From positions 62,001 to 126,000 of the forward strand of contig NZ_FXTD01000008.1 of assembly GCF_900182635.1 (NCBI RefSeq): a DNA stretch of 64,000 nucleotides. The letters run 5' to 3'. Positions 53,957-63,190 of the stretch are shown here, in pieces. The notes beneath the pieces were generated by a model that did no database searches, was not told where the DNA came from, and saw nothing but the letters and a program-made list of their open reading frames with translations. Origin of the DNA: Halorubrum cibi (GTDB taxonomy: Archaea; Halobacteriota; Halobacteria; Halobacteriales; Haloferacaceae). Each line of letters starts with the position of its first letter. Position 1 is the stretch's first letter. Position numbers and translations under genes: made by a program.

Positions 53957-54865
53957 TTACAACAGCCTGCGGACGACCCGCGCCGCCTCGGGCGCGGTCG
54001 GCGCGAGGACGTACACGATCGGCTCGACGCCGACCGCGCCGGTCTGATAGAGGACGAGGGCGTCGGCGTTCTCCGGGAGGTCTGCCTCCCGAACCGCTTC
54101 CGCGACCGCCTCCTGCGTCTCCCGTTCCGCGTCGAACTCGACGATCGGGTGCGACTCGGCGAGCGTCGCGACGAGGTCGGAGTCGTACCGGACGTTGACC
54201 GCCCCGCGGGCCGGTGACCCCGCCTCACGGGCGGCGAGAAGCACGGTCGCGACGTGTTCGCTCACGCCGAACTCGGGCTCACCCGGCACCATCGCCCGGC
54301 CCTTCACGTCGACGAGCCGGCCGGGAACGGCCGCCACGTCGTCGACCGTCGCCGCGTCGGCGAGACACTCGGCGACGTTCGCGCCGACGTTCGGAATGAG
54401 TCCGGCGAACCCGGAGGCGTTCGTCAGGGTCCGGAGTCCGCGGCGGACCGACGCGAGGACGGCCTCGCGCTCGCGGAGCCCGCTGTCGGGGTCGTGGACC
54501 GAGAAGTCCACGTCGGCCGCCTCGAGCGCCGGCATCGCCTCCTCGTGGAGCTCCGCGAGGAGGTCGCCCTCCTCCAGCCGGCGGATCAGCACCTCGATCT
54601 CGACGAGTGCCGCCACGGGCGAGAGGTCGCCCTCGGCGAGCCCCTCGCCGACGCGCTCCACGAGGTCGCGCACGCGCTCGTCCGCGACGATCCGGTCGTG
54701 GCGGGCCACGTCGCCGTGGGCGTATTTCGAGACGGCCGACTGCGAGATGCCGAGCGCGTCGGCGACCTCCCGCTGGGTGAACCCGCGATCGCGGAGGTCC
54801 TCGGCGAGCATCGAGCGCACGGTCGGCAGGAACTCGTCGACGACGACCTCCTCGATGAACTTCAT
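53957..54865 (-). CDS. thiR: ThiN-domain transcriptional regulator of thiamine genes
   Basis: The 302-residue protein has an N-terminal helix-turn-helix ([20 protein letters not shown], about residues 30-49) and a C-terminal ThiN-like ligand domain with [18 protein letters not shown] and [19 protein letters not shown]. Haloarchaeal ThiR is a known thiamine-phosphate-sensing regulator of thi4 and thiC; thi4 begins at 63568 in this window. Its ATG overlaps the dcd stop by 4 nt, so the two are translated together. The gene name is from the domain pair. Confidence 0.8.
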   Translation of the reverse strand: MKFIEEVVVDEFLPTVRSMLAEDLRDRGFTQREVADALGISQSAVSKYAHGDVARHDRIVADERVRDLVERVGEGLAEGDLSPVAALVEIEVLIRRLEEGDLLAELHEEAMPALEAADVDFSVHDPDSGLREREAVLASVRRGLRTLTNASGFAGLIPNVGANVAECLADAATVDDVAAVPGRLVDVKGRAMVPGEPEFGVSEHVATVLLAAREAGSPARGAVNVRYDSDLVATLAESHPIVEFDAERETQEAVAEAVREADLPENADALVLYQTGAVGVEPIVYVLAPTAPEAARVVRRLL

Positions 54866-55485
54866 GCCGATCCTCCGGCGTCGCTCGGGCCGTCTCCCTC
54901 GTCCTCCCCCGAAAACTCCGGATCCGAGCCGATCCGGGACGCCTGCGGGCCGTCCTGGTCCTGGTACTTCGAGCCGCGCTCGCTTCCGTACGGGCGGTCA
55001 GCCGGCGACTTCAGCTCCGTGAACGTGAGCTGTGAGACGCGCATCCCCGGCGAGAGCGCGACCGGCGCGGTCCCGAGGTTCGAGAGCTCGAGGGTGATCT
55101 GGCCCTTGTAGCCGGGGTCACACAGTCCCGCCGTCGCGTGGACCACGATCGCGAGCCGACCGAGCGAGGACCGGCCCTCGACGTGCGCGACGAGGTCGTC
55201 CGGGATCTCGACGCGTTCGGTCGTCGTCCCGAGCACGAAATCGCCGGGGTGGAGGATGAACTCCTCGCCTTCGGGGACCGTGGTCTCCGTGACGTACTCG
55301 CCGACCTCGTCGGCCTCGGTCGGGTGGATACAGGGGATGTTGGTGCGCTGGAACTCCAGGAATCGCTCGCCGAGCCGGAGGTCGACGCTCGCCGGCTGGA
55401 CCTGCTGGTCGACGTCCGCGAGCGGCTCGACCACGAGGTCCCCGGCCGCGAGGCGGTCGAGGATGTCCGCGTCCGACAGGATCAT
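54862..55485 (-). CDS. dcd: dCTP deaminase
   Basis: The 207-residue enzyme turns dCTP to dUTP. The family signature [32 protein letters not shown] (read in parts) holds the catalytic Glu and substrate pocket. The N-terminus [16 protein letters not shown] is also typical. Its acidic C-terminal tail ([19 protein letters not shown]) is longer than bacterial enzymes. The thiR gene overlaps its stop. A TATA-like CCTTTAGG lies about 26 nt before the ATG. Confidence 0.95.
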   Translation of the reverse strand: MILSDADILDRLAAGDLVVEPLADVDQQVQPASVDLRLGERFLEFQRTNIPCIHPTEADEVGEYVTETTVPEGEEFILHPGDFVLGTTTERVEIPDDLVAHVEGRSSLGRLAIVVHATAGLCDPGYKGQITLELSNLGTAPVALSPGMRVSQLTFTELKSPADRPYGSERGSKYQDQDGPQASRIGSDPEFSGEDEGDGPSDAGGSA

Positions 55486-55577
55486 GCCGGGAGAGGGGAG
55501 GGGCGCGACCTAAAGGCTCCCGGAAGCCGTCGCAAATCGTCGTCGGGAACCGCCGTCGGGAACGCCCGGCCGACTCC

Positions 55578-56225
55578 TCACTCCTCGTGGGGCTGAACCA
55601 CGACGAACCCCTCGGAGCCGGTGAACTCCATCTGAACGGACTCGCCGGAAGTCTGCCCGAACTCGAACGTCTTGTTGATCGACACCGACGGCGAGAGGTC
55701 GCTGCTCCACGCGACCGTCGCGTCGGGGTCGGTGAAGACCGGCGGCTCCAACACGACGGGGTCGCCGTGCGTCGAGATCGCGACCTGTCCCGGTCCGGTG
55801 AGGTAGACGTTCGTCAGCCCGCCGGCGGCCGCCTCCGAGACGCTGCCGATCGTGTTGATCTCGTAGTCGACGGAGGACTCGAAGGCGAGCACGTCGGTGC
55901 CGCTGACGGAGATCGATTCGCCGTCGTCGAGGTCGAGTGTCCGCACCTTCTTGCTCTGTTCGGCGACGTAGAGGTAGCCGTTCCCCTCCGCCTCCATCAC
56001 CGGCGTTCCCTCGCTGCTCACCGCGTCCTTGAGGAAGCCGGTGACGCCGCCCTCGGCGGAGGCCTTGCCCGTGAACGTCACGTCGCCGGTGTACGCCACC
56101 ATCGAGCCGGCCTTCACCGTCACGGTCCCGTCGAGCGGGATACCGAGCAGCCGGTTGTTCTCCTTTCGAAACTCGTCGCCGTCGTGTTCTGGCGCGCTCG
56201 TGCGCGCGAACTCGTCCAGATCCAT
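55578..56225 (-). CDS. AIM24 family protein
   Basis: The 215-residue protein has the AIM24/TRAP-like beta-rich fold: [38 protein letters not shown] and [22 protein letters not shown]-type repeats. Homologues occur in many bacteria and in mitochondria, with unknown role. The start [10 protein letters not shown] was chosen over MVPMD because the acidic start is common in the family. Upstream lies the divergent pth2, 117 bp away. Confidence 0.8.
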   Translation of the reverse strand: MDLDEFARTSAPEHDGDEFRKENNRLLGIPLDGTVTVKAGSMVAYTGDVTFTGKASAEGGVTGFLKDAVSSEGTPVMEAEGNGYLYVAEQSKKVRTLDLDDGESISVSGTDVLAFESSVDYEINTIGSVSEAAAGGLTNVYLTGPGQVAISTHGDPVVLEPPVFTDPDATVAWSSDLSPSVSINKTFEFGQTSGESVQMEFTGSEGFVVVQPHEE

Positions 56226-56342
56226 GGGAACCAAGCGTCGCGGGGACGACGCGGTCGAACTCGTCGACTGCGGTCAAAAAGTCCTGACGATTCGACCGCC
56301 CGAGAGAACAGAGCTATACCCGCGGCGGGGCTCACGGTCGAT

Positions 56343-56681
56343 ATGAAACAGGCGATCGTCGCCCGTCGGGACCTCGGCATGGGCGAGGGAAAACTCGCGG
56401 CGCAGGTCGCACACGCGTCGCTGTCGGCCTACGAGGACACGGGCCGTCGAAGCCGCAAGAAGTGGAAGGGCTCCGGCCAGAAGAAGGTCGTTCTCGGGGC
56501 CGACTCCGAGAGCCAACTGTTCGAACTCGCGGACAAGGCGGACACGGAGGGGATCCCCTACGCGGTCATCCGCGACGCCGGCCACACCGAACTGGAGCCG
56601 GGGACCGTCACCGCGCTCGCGGTCGGGCCCGCGAGCGACGACCTCGTCGACCGCGTCACGGGCGACCTCCCGCTCTACTGA
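56343..56681 (+). CDS. pth2: Peptidyl-tRNA hydrolase
   Basis: The 112-residue archaeal/eukaryotic-type Pth2 frees peptidyl-tRNA. It has [26 protein letters not shown], the [12 protein letters not shown] patch and [17 protein letters not shown] with catalytic Asp. The stop overlaps or touches the truD ATG, so the two genes form an operon. A TATA is likely in the GCTATACCC region about 30 nt before the start. Confidence 0.95.
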   Translation: MKQAIVARRDLGMGEGKLAAQVAHASLSAYEDTGRRSRKKWKGSGQKKVVLGADSESQLFELADKADTEGIPYAVIRDAGHTELEPGTVTALAVGPASDDLVDRVTGDLPLY

Positions 56682-58169
56682 ATGGCCGACTCATCTCCGG
56701 ACGACCCCTCCCCCCACACCCTCCGCGAGGCCCACCCCGTCGAGCGCGCGGTCGGCATCGAGCACTTCCTCAGCGACGCGGACGGGATCGGCGGGCGGCT
56801 CCGCGAGCGGCCCGAGGACTTCCGAGTCACCGAACTGGAGGCGTTCGAGCCGGACCCGCTCGACGCCGACCGTGGCGGGTACCCCGAGCTCGTCGTCCGC
56901 GCCACGCTCCGGAACTGGGACACGAACGACTTCGCGCGCCGGATCTCGGACGCGTTGGGGATCAGCCGCGAGCGCGTCTCCTGGGCCGGCACGAAGGACA
57001 AACGCGCCGTGACGACCCAGCTGTTCACGCTGCGCGAGGTCGACCCCGAGGATCTCCCCGAGATCCGCGGCGTCGACGTCGAGCCGATCGGGCGGGCGGG
57101 CCGCCGGCTCTCCTTCGGCGACCTCGCCGGCAACGCCTTCGAGATCCGCGTCGCCGACGCGGTCCCGGATGCCGAGGAACGCGTTGCCGCCGTGGCCCGC
57201 GACCTCCGGGTGTTCGCTGGCGCGGACCCGGACGACTCGGACGCCCCCGTCGCGGTCCCCAACTACTTCGGCCAGCAGCGGTTCGGGAGCGTCCGCCCGG
57301 TCACCCACCGCGTCGGGCTCGCGGTCGTGCGCGGCGACTTCCGGGAGGCGGTCCGGCTGTACGCCGGCAACCCATCCGCGGCCGAGCCGGACGACACGCG
57401 CGCCGGGCGCGATCGGGTCGACGACGCGTTCGGGGTCGCCGGCGAGGGGAAGGGAGACGACGCTTCCGGCGGCGGAGACGAGGGCCGGGTCGCCGACGGC
57501 ACCGGCGACGGCGACTGGGAGGCGTGTCTCGACGCGATGCCGCGGAAGCTCCGGTTCGAGCGCGGGATGCTCTCCCGGCTCGCCGAGCACGACGTCGACC
57601 CGGCCGCGCCGCCCGCGGACGACGACTGGCGGCGCGCGCTCGAGGCGGTGCCCTCGAACCTCCAGCGGCTCTTCGTCAACGCGGCCCAGTCCGTCCTCTT
57701 CAACCGAATCTTGAGCGAGCGGCTCCGCCGCGGGCTCCCCTTCGACCGTCCCGTCGCCGGCGACGTGGCGTGTTTCGCCGACCGCGACGCCCCCGACGAA
57801 CTGTACGCGCCCGACCCCGACCGCGAACAGCGAGTGACCGAGGAGCGGGTGGACGTCATGGCGCGCCACTGCGCCCGCGGGCGGGCGTTCGTCACCGCGC
57901 CGCTCATCGGCACCGAGACCGAACTCGCCGACGGCGAACCGGGCGAGATCGAGCGGACGGTCCTCGCGGACGCCGGGATCGAGCCAGCCGACTTCGACCT
58001 CCCCGGCGAGTTCGACTCGAGCGGCACCCGGCGGGCGATCCAGGTCCGGACGGATCTCGAGGTGACGGTCGAGGAGGGCGACCCCACCTTCGCGTTCGCG
58101 CTCCCGAGCGGGTCGTACGCGACCGTCCTCCTCCGGGAGTTCACGAAGGTCGACCCGCTGGAGCGGTAG
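56682..58169 (+). CDS. truD: tRNA pseudouridine(13) synthase
   Basis: The 495-residue enzyme modifies U13 of tRNA. The catalytic Asp is in [14 protein letters not shown]. The TruD insert domain is extended by a Gly/Glu/Asp-rich stretch ([18 protein letters not shown]), common in haloarchaea. A C-terminal region [19 protein letters not shown] and NYFGQQRFG motif complete the family pattern. It starts right behind the pth2 stop. RNA maturation genes pair here with the tRNA hydrolase. Confidence 0.93.
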   Translation: MADSSPDDPSPHTLREAHPVERAVGIEHFLSDADGIGGRLRERPEDFRVTELEAFEPDPLDADRGGYPELVVRATLRNWDTNDFARRISDALGISRERVSWAGTKDKRAVTTQLFTLREVDPEDLPEIRGVDVEPIGRAGRRLSFGDLAGNAFEIRVADAVPDAEERVAAVARDLRVFAGADPDDSDAPVAVPNYFGQQRFGSVRPVTHRVGLAVVRGDFREAVRLYAGNPSAAEPDDTRAGRDRVDDAFGVAGEGKGDDASGGGDEGRVADGTGDGDWEACLDAMPRKLRFERGMLSRLAEHDVDPAAPPADDDWRRALEAVPSNLQRLFVNAAQSVLFNRILSERLRRGLPFDRPVAGDVACFADRDAPDELYAPDPDREQRVTEERVDVMARHCARGRAFVTAPLIGTETELADGEPGEIERTVLADAGIEPADFDLPGEFDSSGTRRAIQVRTDLEVTVEEGDPTFAFALPSGSYATVLLREFTKVDPLER

Positions 58170-58299
58170 CGGTTCGAGTTCCGAATCGCGGCGTGATGAT
58201 CCAAACACATGGATCGTTTGCGCGGACGGTGGTCGAGAACCGGCACGACCCTGCGGTCCGTTCCGAGTCGTTTTTGTGCCGTCCCCGCGGATCGCGTCC

Positions 58300-58854
58300 A
58301 TGACACGGATCGTCGTTCTCGACCTCCACGGCCAGTTCACCCACCTAGAGCGGCGCGCGCTCCGGGACATGGGCGTCGACACCGAGATCGTCGACGCCGA
58401 CACGCCGCCGGCCGAGGTCGACGCGGACGGGGTCGTCCTCTCGGGCGGCCCCGACATGGACCGGATCGGCAAGGCACGGGAGTACATCGACCTCGACGTC
58501 CCCGTCTTCGGGATCTGTCTGGGGATGCAGGTGATCGCCGACGAGCGCGGCGGTCGCGTCGGCGGGGGCGACTACGGCGGCTACGCCGACGTCGACGTGG
58601 AGATCGTCGACGAGGCGGACCCGCTCGTGGGGTCGCTCGCGCCCGACACCCGCGTGTGGGCCTCCCACGCCGACGAGGTGAAGGAGCTTCCGGAGGGATT
58701 CGCCCACACCGCGACCTCGGACGTCTGCGGGATCGAGGCGATGTCGAACGTCGAGGAGGACCTGTACGGCGTCCAGTGGCACCCGGAGGTCGCCCACACT
58801 GAGGAGGGCGAGGAGGTCTTCGAGAACTTCGTCGCGATCTGCGAGTCGGAATAG
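58300..58854 (+). CDS. guaAA: GMP synthase, glutamine amidotransferase subunit
   Basis: The 184-residue subunit supplies ammonia for GMP synthesis from XMP; in archaea the synthetase part is a separate gene, not in this window. Its triad is Cys in FGICLGMQV, His and Glu in VQWHPEVAH. The sequence TRIVVLDLHGQFTHLERRAL is the usual start. A TTTTTGTGCC box about 25 nt upstream supports the ATG at 58300. Dispersed repeat copy B follows about 140 bp downstream. Confidence 0.92.
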   Translation: MTRIVVLDLHGQFTHLERRALRDMGVDTEIVDADTPPAEVDADGVVLSGGPDMDRIGKAREYIDLDVPVFGICLGMQVIADERGGRVGGGDYGGYADVDVEIVDEADPLVGSLAPDTRVWASHADEVKELPEGFAHTATSDVCGIEAMSNVEEDLYGVQWHPEVAHTEEGEEVFENFVAICESE

Positions 58855-58996
58855 TACGTTTCGGGTGTTCGATTCCGATTCGGTTGGAGTTCGACTCCTT
58901 CGATCGGTTCTCAAACGAACCAACCGTTCGCTGAGGAGTGAGCATTGATCGAGATCTGGAGTGGAATCGGATCGGTCGGTGCTACGTGATCACTTC

Positions 58997-59252
58997 CGTG
59001 GAGAACCCCTCCAAAGCCCCAGCCGCGAGGGCTCGCGCACCTCGCTGCGCGCTTCAGTCGCTCGCGTTGCTCGCTCCTTCCAGTGCTTACGTCGGTATGC
59101 TTCGCCCTCGCGACCGCCCCTTTTGAGTCCCACCCCGCACAGCACCGCGACCGCACCTCATACCTCCCCAGCCTCGCTGCTCGCTTCGCTCGCAGCATCC
59201 CTCGCGTGGGCTCCTCGCGCCCGCTGGGCGCTCGGAGGCACGCGCCACCGCA
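58997..59252 (+). repeat. Dispersed repeat, copy B
   Basis: Shared blocks with A and C: CCAAAGCCCCAGCC, CTGCGCGCTTCAGTCGCTCG, CAGTGCTTAC, GAGTCCCACCCCGCACAGC, CACCTCATACCTCCCC, CAGCCTCG and GCGCCACCGCAC. It has an extra GCGACCG before the CACCTC block and a GCTGC...GCAGC hairpin of its own. The reading frame of the minus-strand ORF seen in A and C is broken here. It lies in the 505-bp spacer 58855-59359, and points toward DUF2070, 107 bp away. Confidence 0.8.
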
Positions 59253-59330
59253 CAAGTCGATCGCTTCGTGTTGACACACTACTGGCGAGGGACACCGGTC
59301 TTCGTGCCGGCATCCGAAAGCCGGAGGGAC

Positions 59331-59338
59331 TTTTATTC
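59331..59338 (+). promoter_or_regulatory. TATA-like box of DUF2070
   Basis: TTTTATTC lies about 25 nt before the GTG start at 59360. Spacing fits a leaderless start and supports the chosen start codon, which lies after the repeat. Confidence 0.5.
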
Positions 59339-59359
59339 GCGGGCGAGAACCGCACACCC

Positions 59360-61396
59360 GTGACCGCGACACAGGGGCGGCTCGCCGGGCTCTCCAAGTT
59401 CATCTTCCGCGCGCCGCGCTGGCCGCGAACGCTCGCGTTCGCCGTGCTCTTAGGCGGGCTCACGGGGATCGCCGTCTTCGACTCGGCCTCGACGATGGGG
59501 TCGAGGTACCCCGTGTTGCTCGTCGGCCAGGACGCCTGGCAGGGGATCGTCTTCCTCGGCGCGCCGACGGTCGTCGCCGCGCTCACGACCACCACGGTCG
59601 ACCGCGCGCTCGGCGGGAGCCTCACGTACAACCGATCGGCGCTTTTAGCGCTCCTGTGTGAGCTGTTCGTCGTCGTCGTCCTCGTCGTCGCCGGCGTCTT
59701 CGCCGCCGTGTTCGGGCTCTCCCAGCGGTTCGTCTTCGACGCGCTCGTCGTCGCGCTCGCGTCCATCTTCGCCCTCCGACTGCTCGCCGTCCTCGCCGTC
59801 TCGCGGGTCTCCGTGCCCGCCGCCAGCGTCCCCGCGCTGGTCCAGACCGCCGTCGCCGCGGTCCTGCTCTTCGTGTACGGCGGGACCGCCCGCCTTCTCA
59901 TCGACGGGGGCTCCGCCTACGAGGCGTACGTCGTGTTCCTCTCGCGGACCGACCACGGCCCGCCCGTCTTCGACGCGGTGACGCTCGACCACTTCCTGCT
60001 TCTGGGCGCGCTCTGTCTGCTGTACGCCGTCGCAGTCTGGGGGTTCCTCGTCGCCGTCGAGCGGCCGTGGCGGCGCGCGCTCGACGTCTCGGTGCTGGAT
60101 TTCATCCGCGGGTTCATCGGCTACGCCGCCGAGGAGTCACGCGACCTCGAGGAGTTCTTCGAGCGGCTCGGACAGGAGGCGGTCGTCCCCGTCTCGGCGC
60201 TGTCGTTCCGGGTGATCGAGGGAGACGACGCCGGTACGGAGGCTGACGACGCGGAGGCTGACGCCGCGAGTGACGATGCGGCGGCTGACGCCGCGAATGA
60301 CGACCCCGACGGTGTAGCCGCCGACGGCGGGCGGGTCGACCCCGGCCGCCTCGGCGCGGAGAAGGCCCGGTTCGTGCTCCCGATGATCCACCCCGGCCCG
60401 CTCGGCGAGATCGGCGGCGGCGACCTCCCGCGTCGGGTCGCGCTCTCGGCCGAGGGGATCGGCTTCCCGCCGCACGCGACCGCCGGCCACGACTTCAACC
60501 TCGTCTCCGAGAGCGAGGTCGACTGCGTCATCGACGCCGCCGACCGCGCGCTCGACGGCGCGGCGTTCCGCCGGGAGGGAACGGTCCCGCTCTCGGTCGA
60601 GGCGGGCGAGTCCTCGGTGCTGGCCCAGCGGTTCGGCGACGCCGCGCTCGCGGTCTCGACGTTCGCGCCGGGGTCGGCCGACGACGTCGACTTCGCGGTC
60701 GGCCAGTCCGCGATGGCGGAGTTGCGATCCGGCGGCGTGGAGGACGTCCTCCTCGTCGACGGTCACAACTGCCACACGGGGCTCTCGGGGGCGGATCTCG
60801 GCCACGTCACGCCCGGCTCCGAACGGTCCTACGACCTGTACGAGGCCGCGGGCTCCGCGGGCGAGGCCGCCGCCGCCGCCGAGCGCGGGCGGACGGAGCT
60901 CGGCGTCGCCTGGGAGCCGACCGACTGGACGCCCGAGGAGGGGATCGGCCCTCTCGGCGTCCGAGTCGCGGTCACCCGCGTCGCCGGCGTCGAGGCCGCC
61001 TACGTGCTGATCGACGGCAACAACATGGTTCCGGGGCTGCGTGAGGACCTGCTCGCGGCCGTCCGCGAGGCGACCGGGATCGACCGCGTCGAGGTCATGA
61101 CCACCGACAACCACGTCGTCAATCGGACCCGCGCGGACAACCGAGTCGGGTTGGAGATCGACGTCGACCGGCTCGCCGAGACCGTCGCGTCGCTCGCGGT
61201 CGGCGCACGCGAGGACCTCGAGCACGTCGCGGTCGCCGGGGGCACCGAGCACGCGACGGTGACCGTCTTCGGCAACGACCGCACCGAGACGCTCGCGACG
61301 CAGGCCAACGCCGCGATATCGCTCGGCGCGGCGCTGGCGGCGGCGGTGACGCTCTTCGCCATGTCGGTGAGCGTGCTGCTGTTCTTCCTGACGTGA
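59360..61396 (+). CDS. DUF2070 family membrane protein
   Basis: This 678-residue protein has six or seven N-terminal helices (residues about 20-235), an acidic linker (DDAGTEADDAEADAASDDA, about 285-315) and a large C-terminal domain. That domain has enzyme-like conserved motifs: VLPMIHPGPLGEIGGGDLP, ATAGHDFNLVSES and LLVDGHNCHTG, with several His and Asp. DUF2070 proteins are archaeal and of unknown function. One more helix ends the chain (LAAAVTLFAMSVSVLLFFLT). The start is GTG (VTATQGRL) behind a TATA box. Confidence 0.85.
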   Translation: MTATQGRLAGLSKFIFRAPRWPRTLAFAVLLGGLTGIAVFDSASTMGSRYPVLLVGQDAWQGIVFLGAPTVVAALTTTTVDRALGGSLTYNRSALLALLCELFVVVVLVVAGVFAAVFGLSQRFVFDALVVALASIFALRLLAVLAVSRVSVPAASVPALVQTAVAAVLLFVYGGTARLLIDGGSAYEAYVVFLSRTDHGPPVFDAVTLDHFLLLGALCLLYAVAVWGFLVAVERPWRRALDVSVLDFIRGFIGYAAEESRDLEEFFERLGQEAVVPVSALSFRVIEGDDAGTEADDAEADAASDDAAADAANDDPDGVAADGGRVDPGRLGAEKARFVLPMIHPGPLGEIGGGDLPRRVALSAEGIGFPPHATAGHDFNLVSESEVDCVIDAADRALDGAAFRREGTVPLSVEAGESSVLAQRFGDAALAVSTFAPGSADDVDFAVGQSAMAELRSGGVEDVLLVDGHNCHTGLSGADLGHVTPGSERSYDLYEAAGSAGEAAAAAERGRTELGVAWEPTDWTPEEGIGPLGVRVAVTRVAGVEAAYVLIDGNNMVPGLREDLLAAVREATGIDRVEVMTTDNHVVNRTRADNRVGLEIDVDRLAETVASLAVGAREDLEHVAVAGGTEHATVTVFGNDRTETLATQANAAISLGAALAAAVTLFAMSVSVLLFFLT

Positions 61397-61462
61397 GCGG
61401 CGGGACGGCGCTCCCGCTGAAAGGCAAAAAAGACGAACGGGACGAATCTCGACCCGCTCTCG

Positions 61463-61744
61463 TTACTCCCCGAACAGCTCGTCGACGGCGTCGCCCGCGG
61501 CCTCGGTGGCCGCCTCGGCGACCGCCTCCGGGTCGGAGTCGTCGTCGCCGTCGGGAGCGTTCAGGTAGACGTCGACGTCGAGGACGCCCTTCTCGAAGGT
61601 GACCGTGACGTCGAGGTCGGTCACGGCCGACTGGTCGTAGTGTTTGAAGACGACCCCTTCGGCCGCCTCCGCGGCGGTACGAACGACCTCCTCGTCCGTC
61701 GGCCCGTCACTCGTCGATTGCTCGCTCGACGCGTCCTCGCTCAT
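61463..61744 (-). CDS. DUF3194 family protein
   Basis: The 93-residue protein has an acidic Ser-rich N-terminus (SEDASSEQSTSDGPTDEE), then a compact domain (VVRTAAEAAEGVVFKHYDQSAV, with TDLDVTVTFEKGVLDVDVYL). It is the DUF3194 family, often beside prefoldin beta in archaea. It begins 6 bp behind the pfdB stop, so the two are co-transcribed. Role unknown, possibly in prefoldin-linked folding. Confidence 0.8.
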   Translation of the reverse strand: MSEDASSEQSTSDGPTDEEVVRTAAEAAEGVVFKHYDQSAVTDLDVTVTFEKGVLDVDVYLNAPDGDDDSDPEAVAEAATEAAGDAVDELFGE

Positions 61745-61750
61745 CGGTCT

Positions 61751-62146
61751 CTACGCGCCGCCCGCGCCCGGACCGCCGGGACCCATCGGGCCGCCGCCCG
61801 CGCCGCCCTGGAGCATCTGCTGGAGCTCGCCCTGGAGGTCGTCGAACTGCTCCTGGACGCGCTCCTCCTGTTTCTCGAGCTGCTCGGTGCGGACCTCGAG
61901 GGAGTCGACCTTGTTCTCGAGGTCGTCGTAGGCGGACTCGTAGTCGGTCTCGACGAGCACCTCGCCGATCTCGCGGTACATGCCGGCGTCCTCGTCGACG
62001 TCCTCGAGGGCATCGAGCGCCGTCTTCGACTCGTTGAGCGCGGTCTTCGCCTGCTCCTTCTGTTCTGCGACCTGCTGTGCGGTCTCCTGTAGCTCCTGAA
62101 GCTCCTCGATCTTCTCCTGTGCCTCGGGCGGCATGTTCCCTTGCAT
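61751..62146 (-). CDS. pfdB: Prefoldin subunit beta
   Basis: The 131-residue subunit forms the six-legged prefoldin jellyfish with the alpha subunit, passing unfolded proteins to the thermosome. It is coiled coil on both sides ([23 protein letters not shown] and [19 protein letters not shown]), with a beta-hairpin between, and a Gly-rich tail ([18 protein letters not shown]). The start [12 protein letters not shown] is the usual one. A TTTTTCC box about 30 nt upstream suggests its own promoter; a 6-bp hairpin CCGCCG-TGAAC-CGGCGG lies further up at 62205-62221. Confidence 0.93.
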   Translation of the reverse strand: MQGNMPPEAQEKIEELQELQETAQQVAEQKEQAKTALNESKTALDALEDVDEDAGMYREIGEVLVETDYESAYDDLENKVDSLEVRTEQLEKQEERVQEQFDDLQGELQQMLQGGAGGGPMGPGGPGAGGA

Positions 62147-62340
62147 GGGCGGACCGAGGCGGTCCGGACGGAAAAACCCCCGACTTCTCCGATGAGAACG
62201 AGAACCGCCGTGAACCGGCGGAAGACGGGTAGAGTCGAACGAAAACGTCTCTCGCACCGCGTCGTCGATCGGCGTGTCGCTCCCGATTCGCGTGCGCCCC
62301 AACCAGTTCGCGTGCGGTGTCGCTACTCGCGTCCGCGGTG

Positions 62341-62592
62341 CTATCGATCCCGGCTCACGCCCTCGGCGACCGTGACCAGTCGCGACCAGCTGTTGATCCC
62401 CGCCCGCAGCGCGACGAGGTCGGTCGCGGTCACGCGGACGCGGACGACGGAACCGTCTCGCTCGACGGTCGCGCTCGATCGCGACTCGTCGAGTTCGCCG
62501 ACCTCGGGCGCGAGCGCGTCGGCGATGATCCGGGCGCGCCGCTCGTCGGGGTACTCGAAGGAGAGAAGCGTTCCGTGGTCGCAGTCGGTCAC
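62341..62592 (-). CDS. pcc1: KEOPS complex subunit Pcc1
   Basis: The 83-residue small subunit is part of KEOPS, which makes t6A in tRNA. It has the Pcc1 pattern: [24 protein letters not shown], a strand-rich middle with [25 protein letters not shown], then a short tail. It lies 12 bp behind rpoP and belongs to the eL43-rpoP group. About 195 bp separate it from pfdB, with a small hairpin that may end the transcript. Confidence 0.88.
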   Translation of the reverse strand: MTDCDHGTLLSFEYPDERRARIIADALAPEVGELDESRSSATVERDGSVVRVRVTATDLVALRAGINSWSRLVTVAEGVSRDR

Positions 62593-62604
62593 GGCGGGGT
62601 CGGG

Positions 62605-62739
62605 TTACTCGACGTCGACTTCCTTGATGTCGCCGCCGCGCTCCTTCAGGAGGACGCGGTGGCCACAGTAGGGACAGCGGACGCCGCCGTACTCGTCGAG
62701 CGTGACGTCGCGCTTACAGCGGGAACACTTGTAACTCAT
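62605..62739 (-). CDS. rpoP: DNA-directed RNA polymerase subunit P
   Basis: The 44-residue protein is the zinc-binding subunit P (Rpb12/Rpc10-like), read directly as [18 protein letters not shown] followed by [19 protein letters not shown] and a KEVDVE end. CSRC and CPYC are the zinc ligands. Its ATG overlaps the eL43 stop by one base (TAATG), so the two are translated as one unit. It is short enough to be missed by length filters. Confidence 0.92.
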   Translation of the reverse strand: MSYKCSRCKRDVTLDEYGGVRCPYCGHRVLLKERGGDIKEVDVE

Positions 62740-63005
62740 TATTCCTCGTCGGCGAGCGCGGCGCGGATGGAGCGGCGGACAGTGCGGCCGCCGGGGGTCT
62801 CGGGGCGGTAGGCCCCGCCGGTGAACGTCTCGCCGGTCTCCTCGTTCACCCAGATGCCGGTGCCGACGCGCTTGACGTCGTCGCCGTCGACGGTCGCGTT
62901 CTGCATCTCTCCCTCGATGTCCTTGACCCGCTTTCTGGCGACGCGGCCGTAGCGAGCCCCGAATCGGCCCGCACTGCCGGTGCTTCGTGCCTTGTCCTCA
63001 GCCAT
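62739..63005 (-). CDS. rpl37ae: Ribosomal protein eL43 (L37Ae), without cysteines
   Basis: The 88-residue protein has [21 protein letters not shown] (part read as [10 protein letters not shown]) and ends with [21 protein letters not shown], the eL43 core. The zinc ribbon CxxC pairs of typical archaeal eL43 are gone: those positions read TVDGDD and VNEETG. The fold must then be held without zinc. The start is MAEDKAR. It heads a group with rpoP and pcc1; prefoldin genes follow. Confidence 0.88.
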   Translation of the reverse strand: MAEDKARSTGSAGRFGARYGRVARKRVKDIEGEMQNATVDGDDVKRVGTGIWVNEETGETFTGGAYRPETPGGRTVRRSIRAALADEE

Positions 63006-63190
63006 AGTGTGCCCGAGTACCGTCAGCGTGGGTAAAAAGGCTACGAGTCGGCCACGCCCGTGCGCCTCCGTGGCGTATCCGTTCCTCGAACTCACGTTTC
63101 TCGGATGCGTCCTCGAAGGAACCATCGCTCACTGGCGAGGTTCGTCGATCGAATCGAGATCGGAGTGAGTAGAACGGGTCGTTGCTAGCG

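Noticed and set aside
58911-59372. Minus-strand 153-residue ORF over repeat B
   Set aside because: Lies across the repeat and the DUF2070 promoter; reading frame disagrees with that of the other copies, and no motif is seen.
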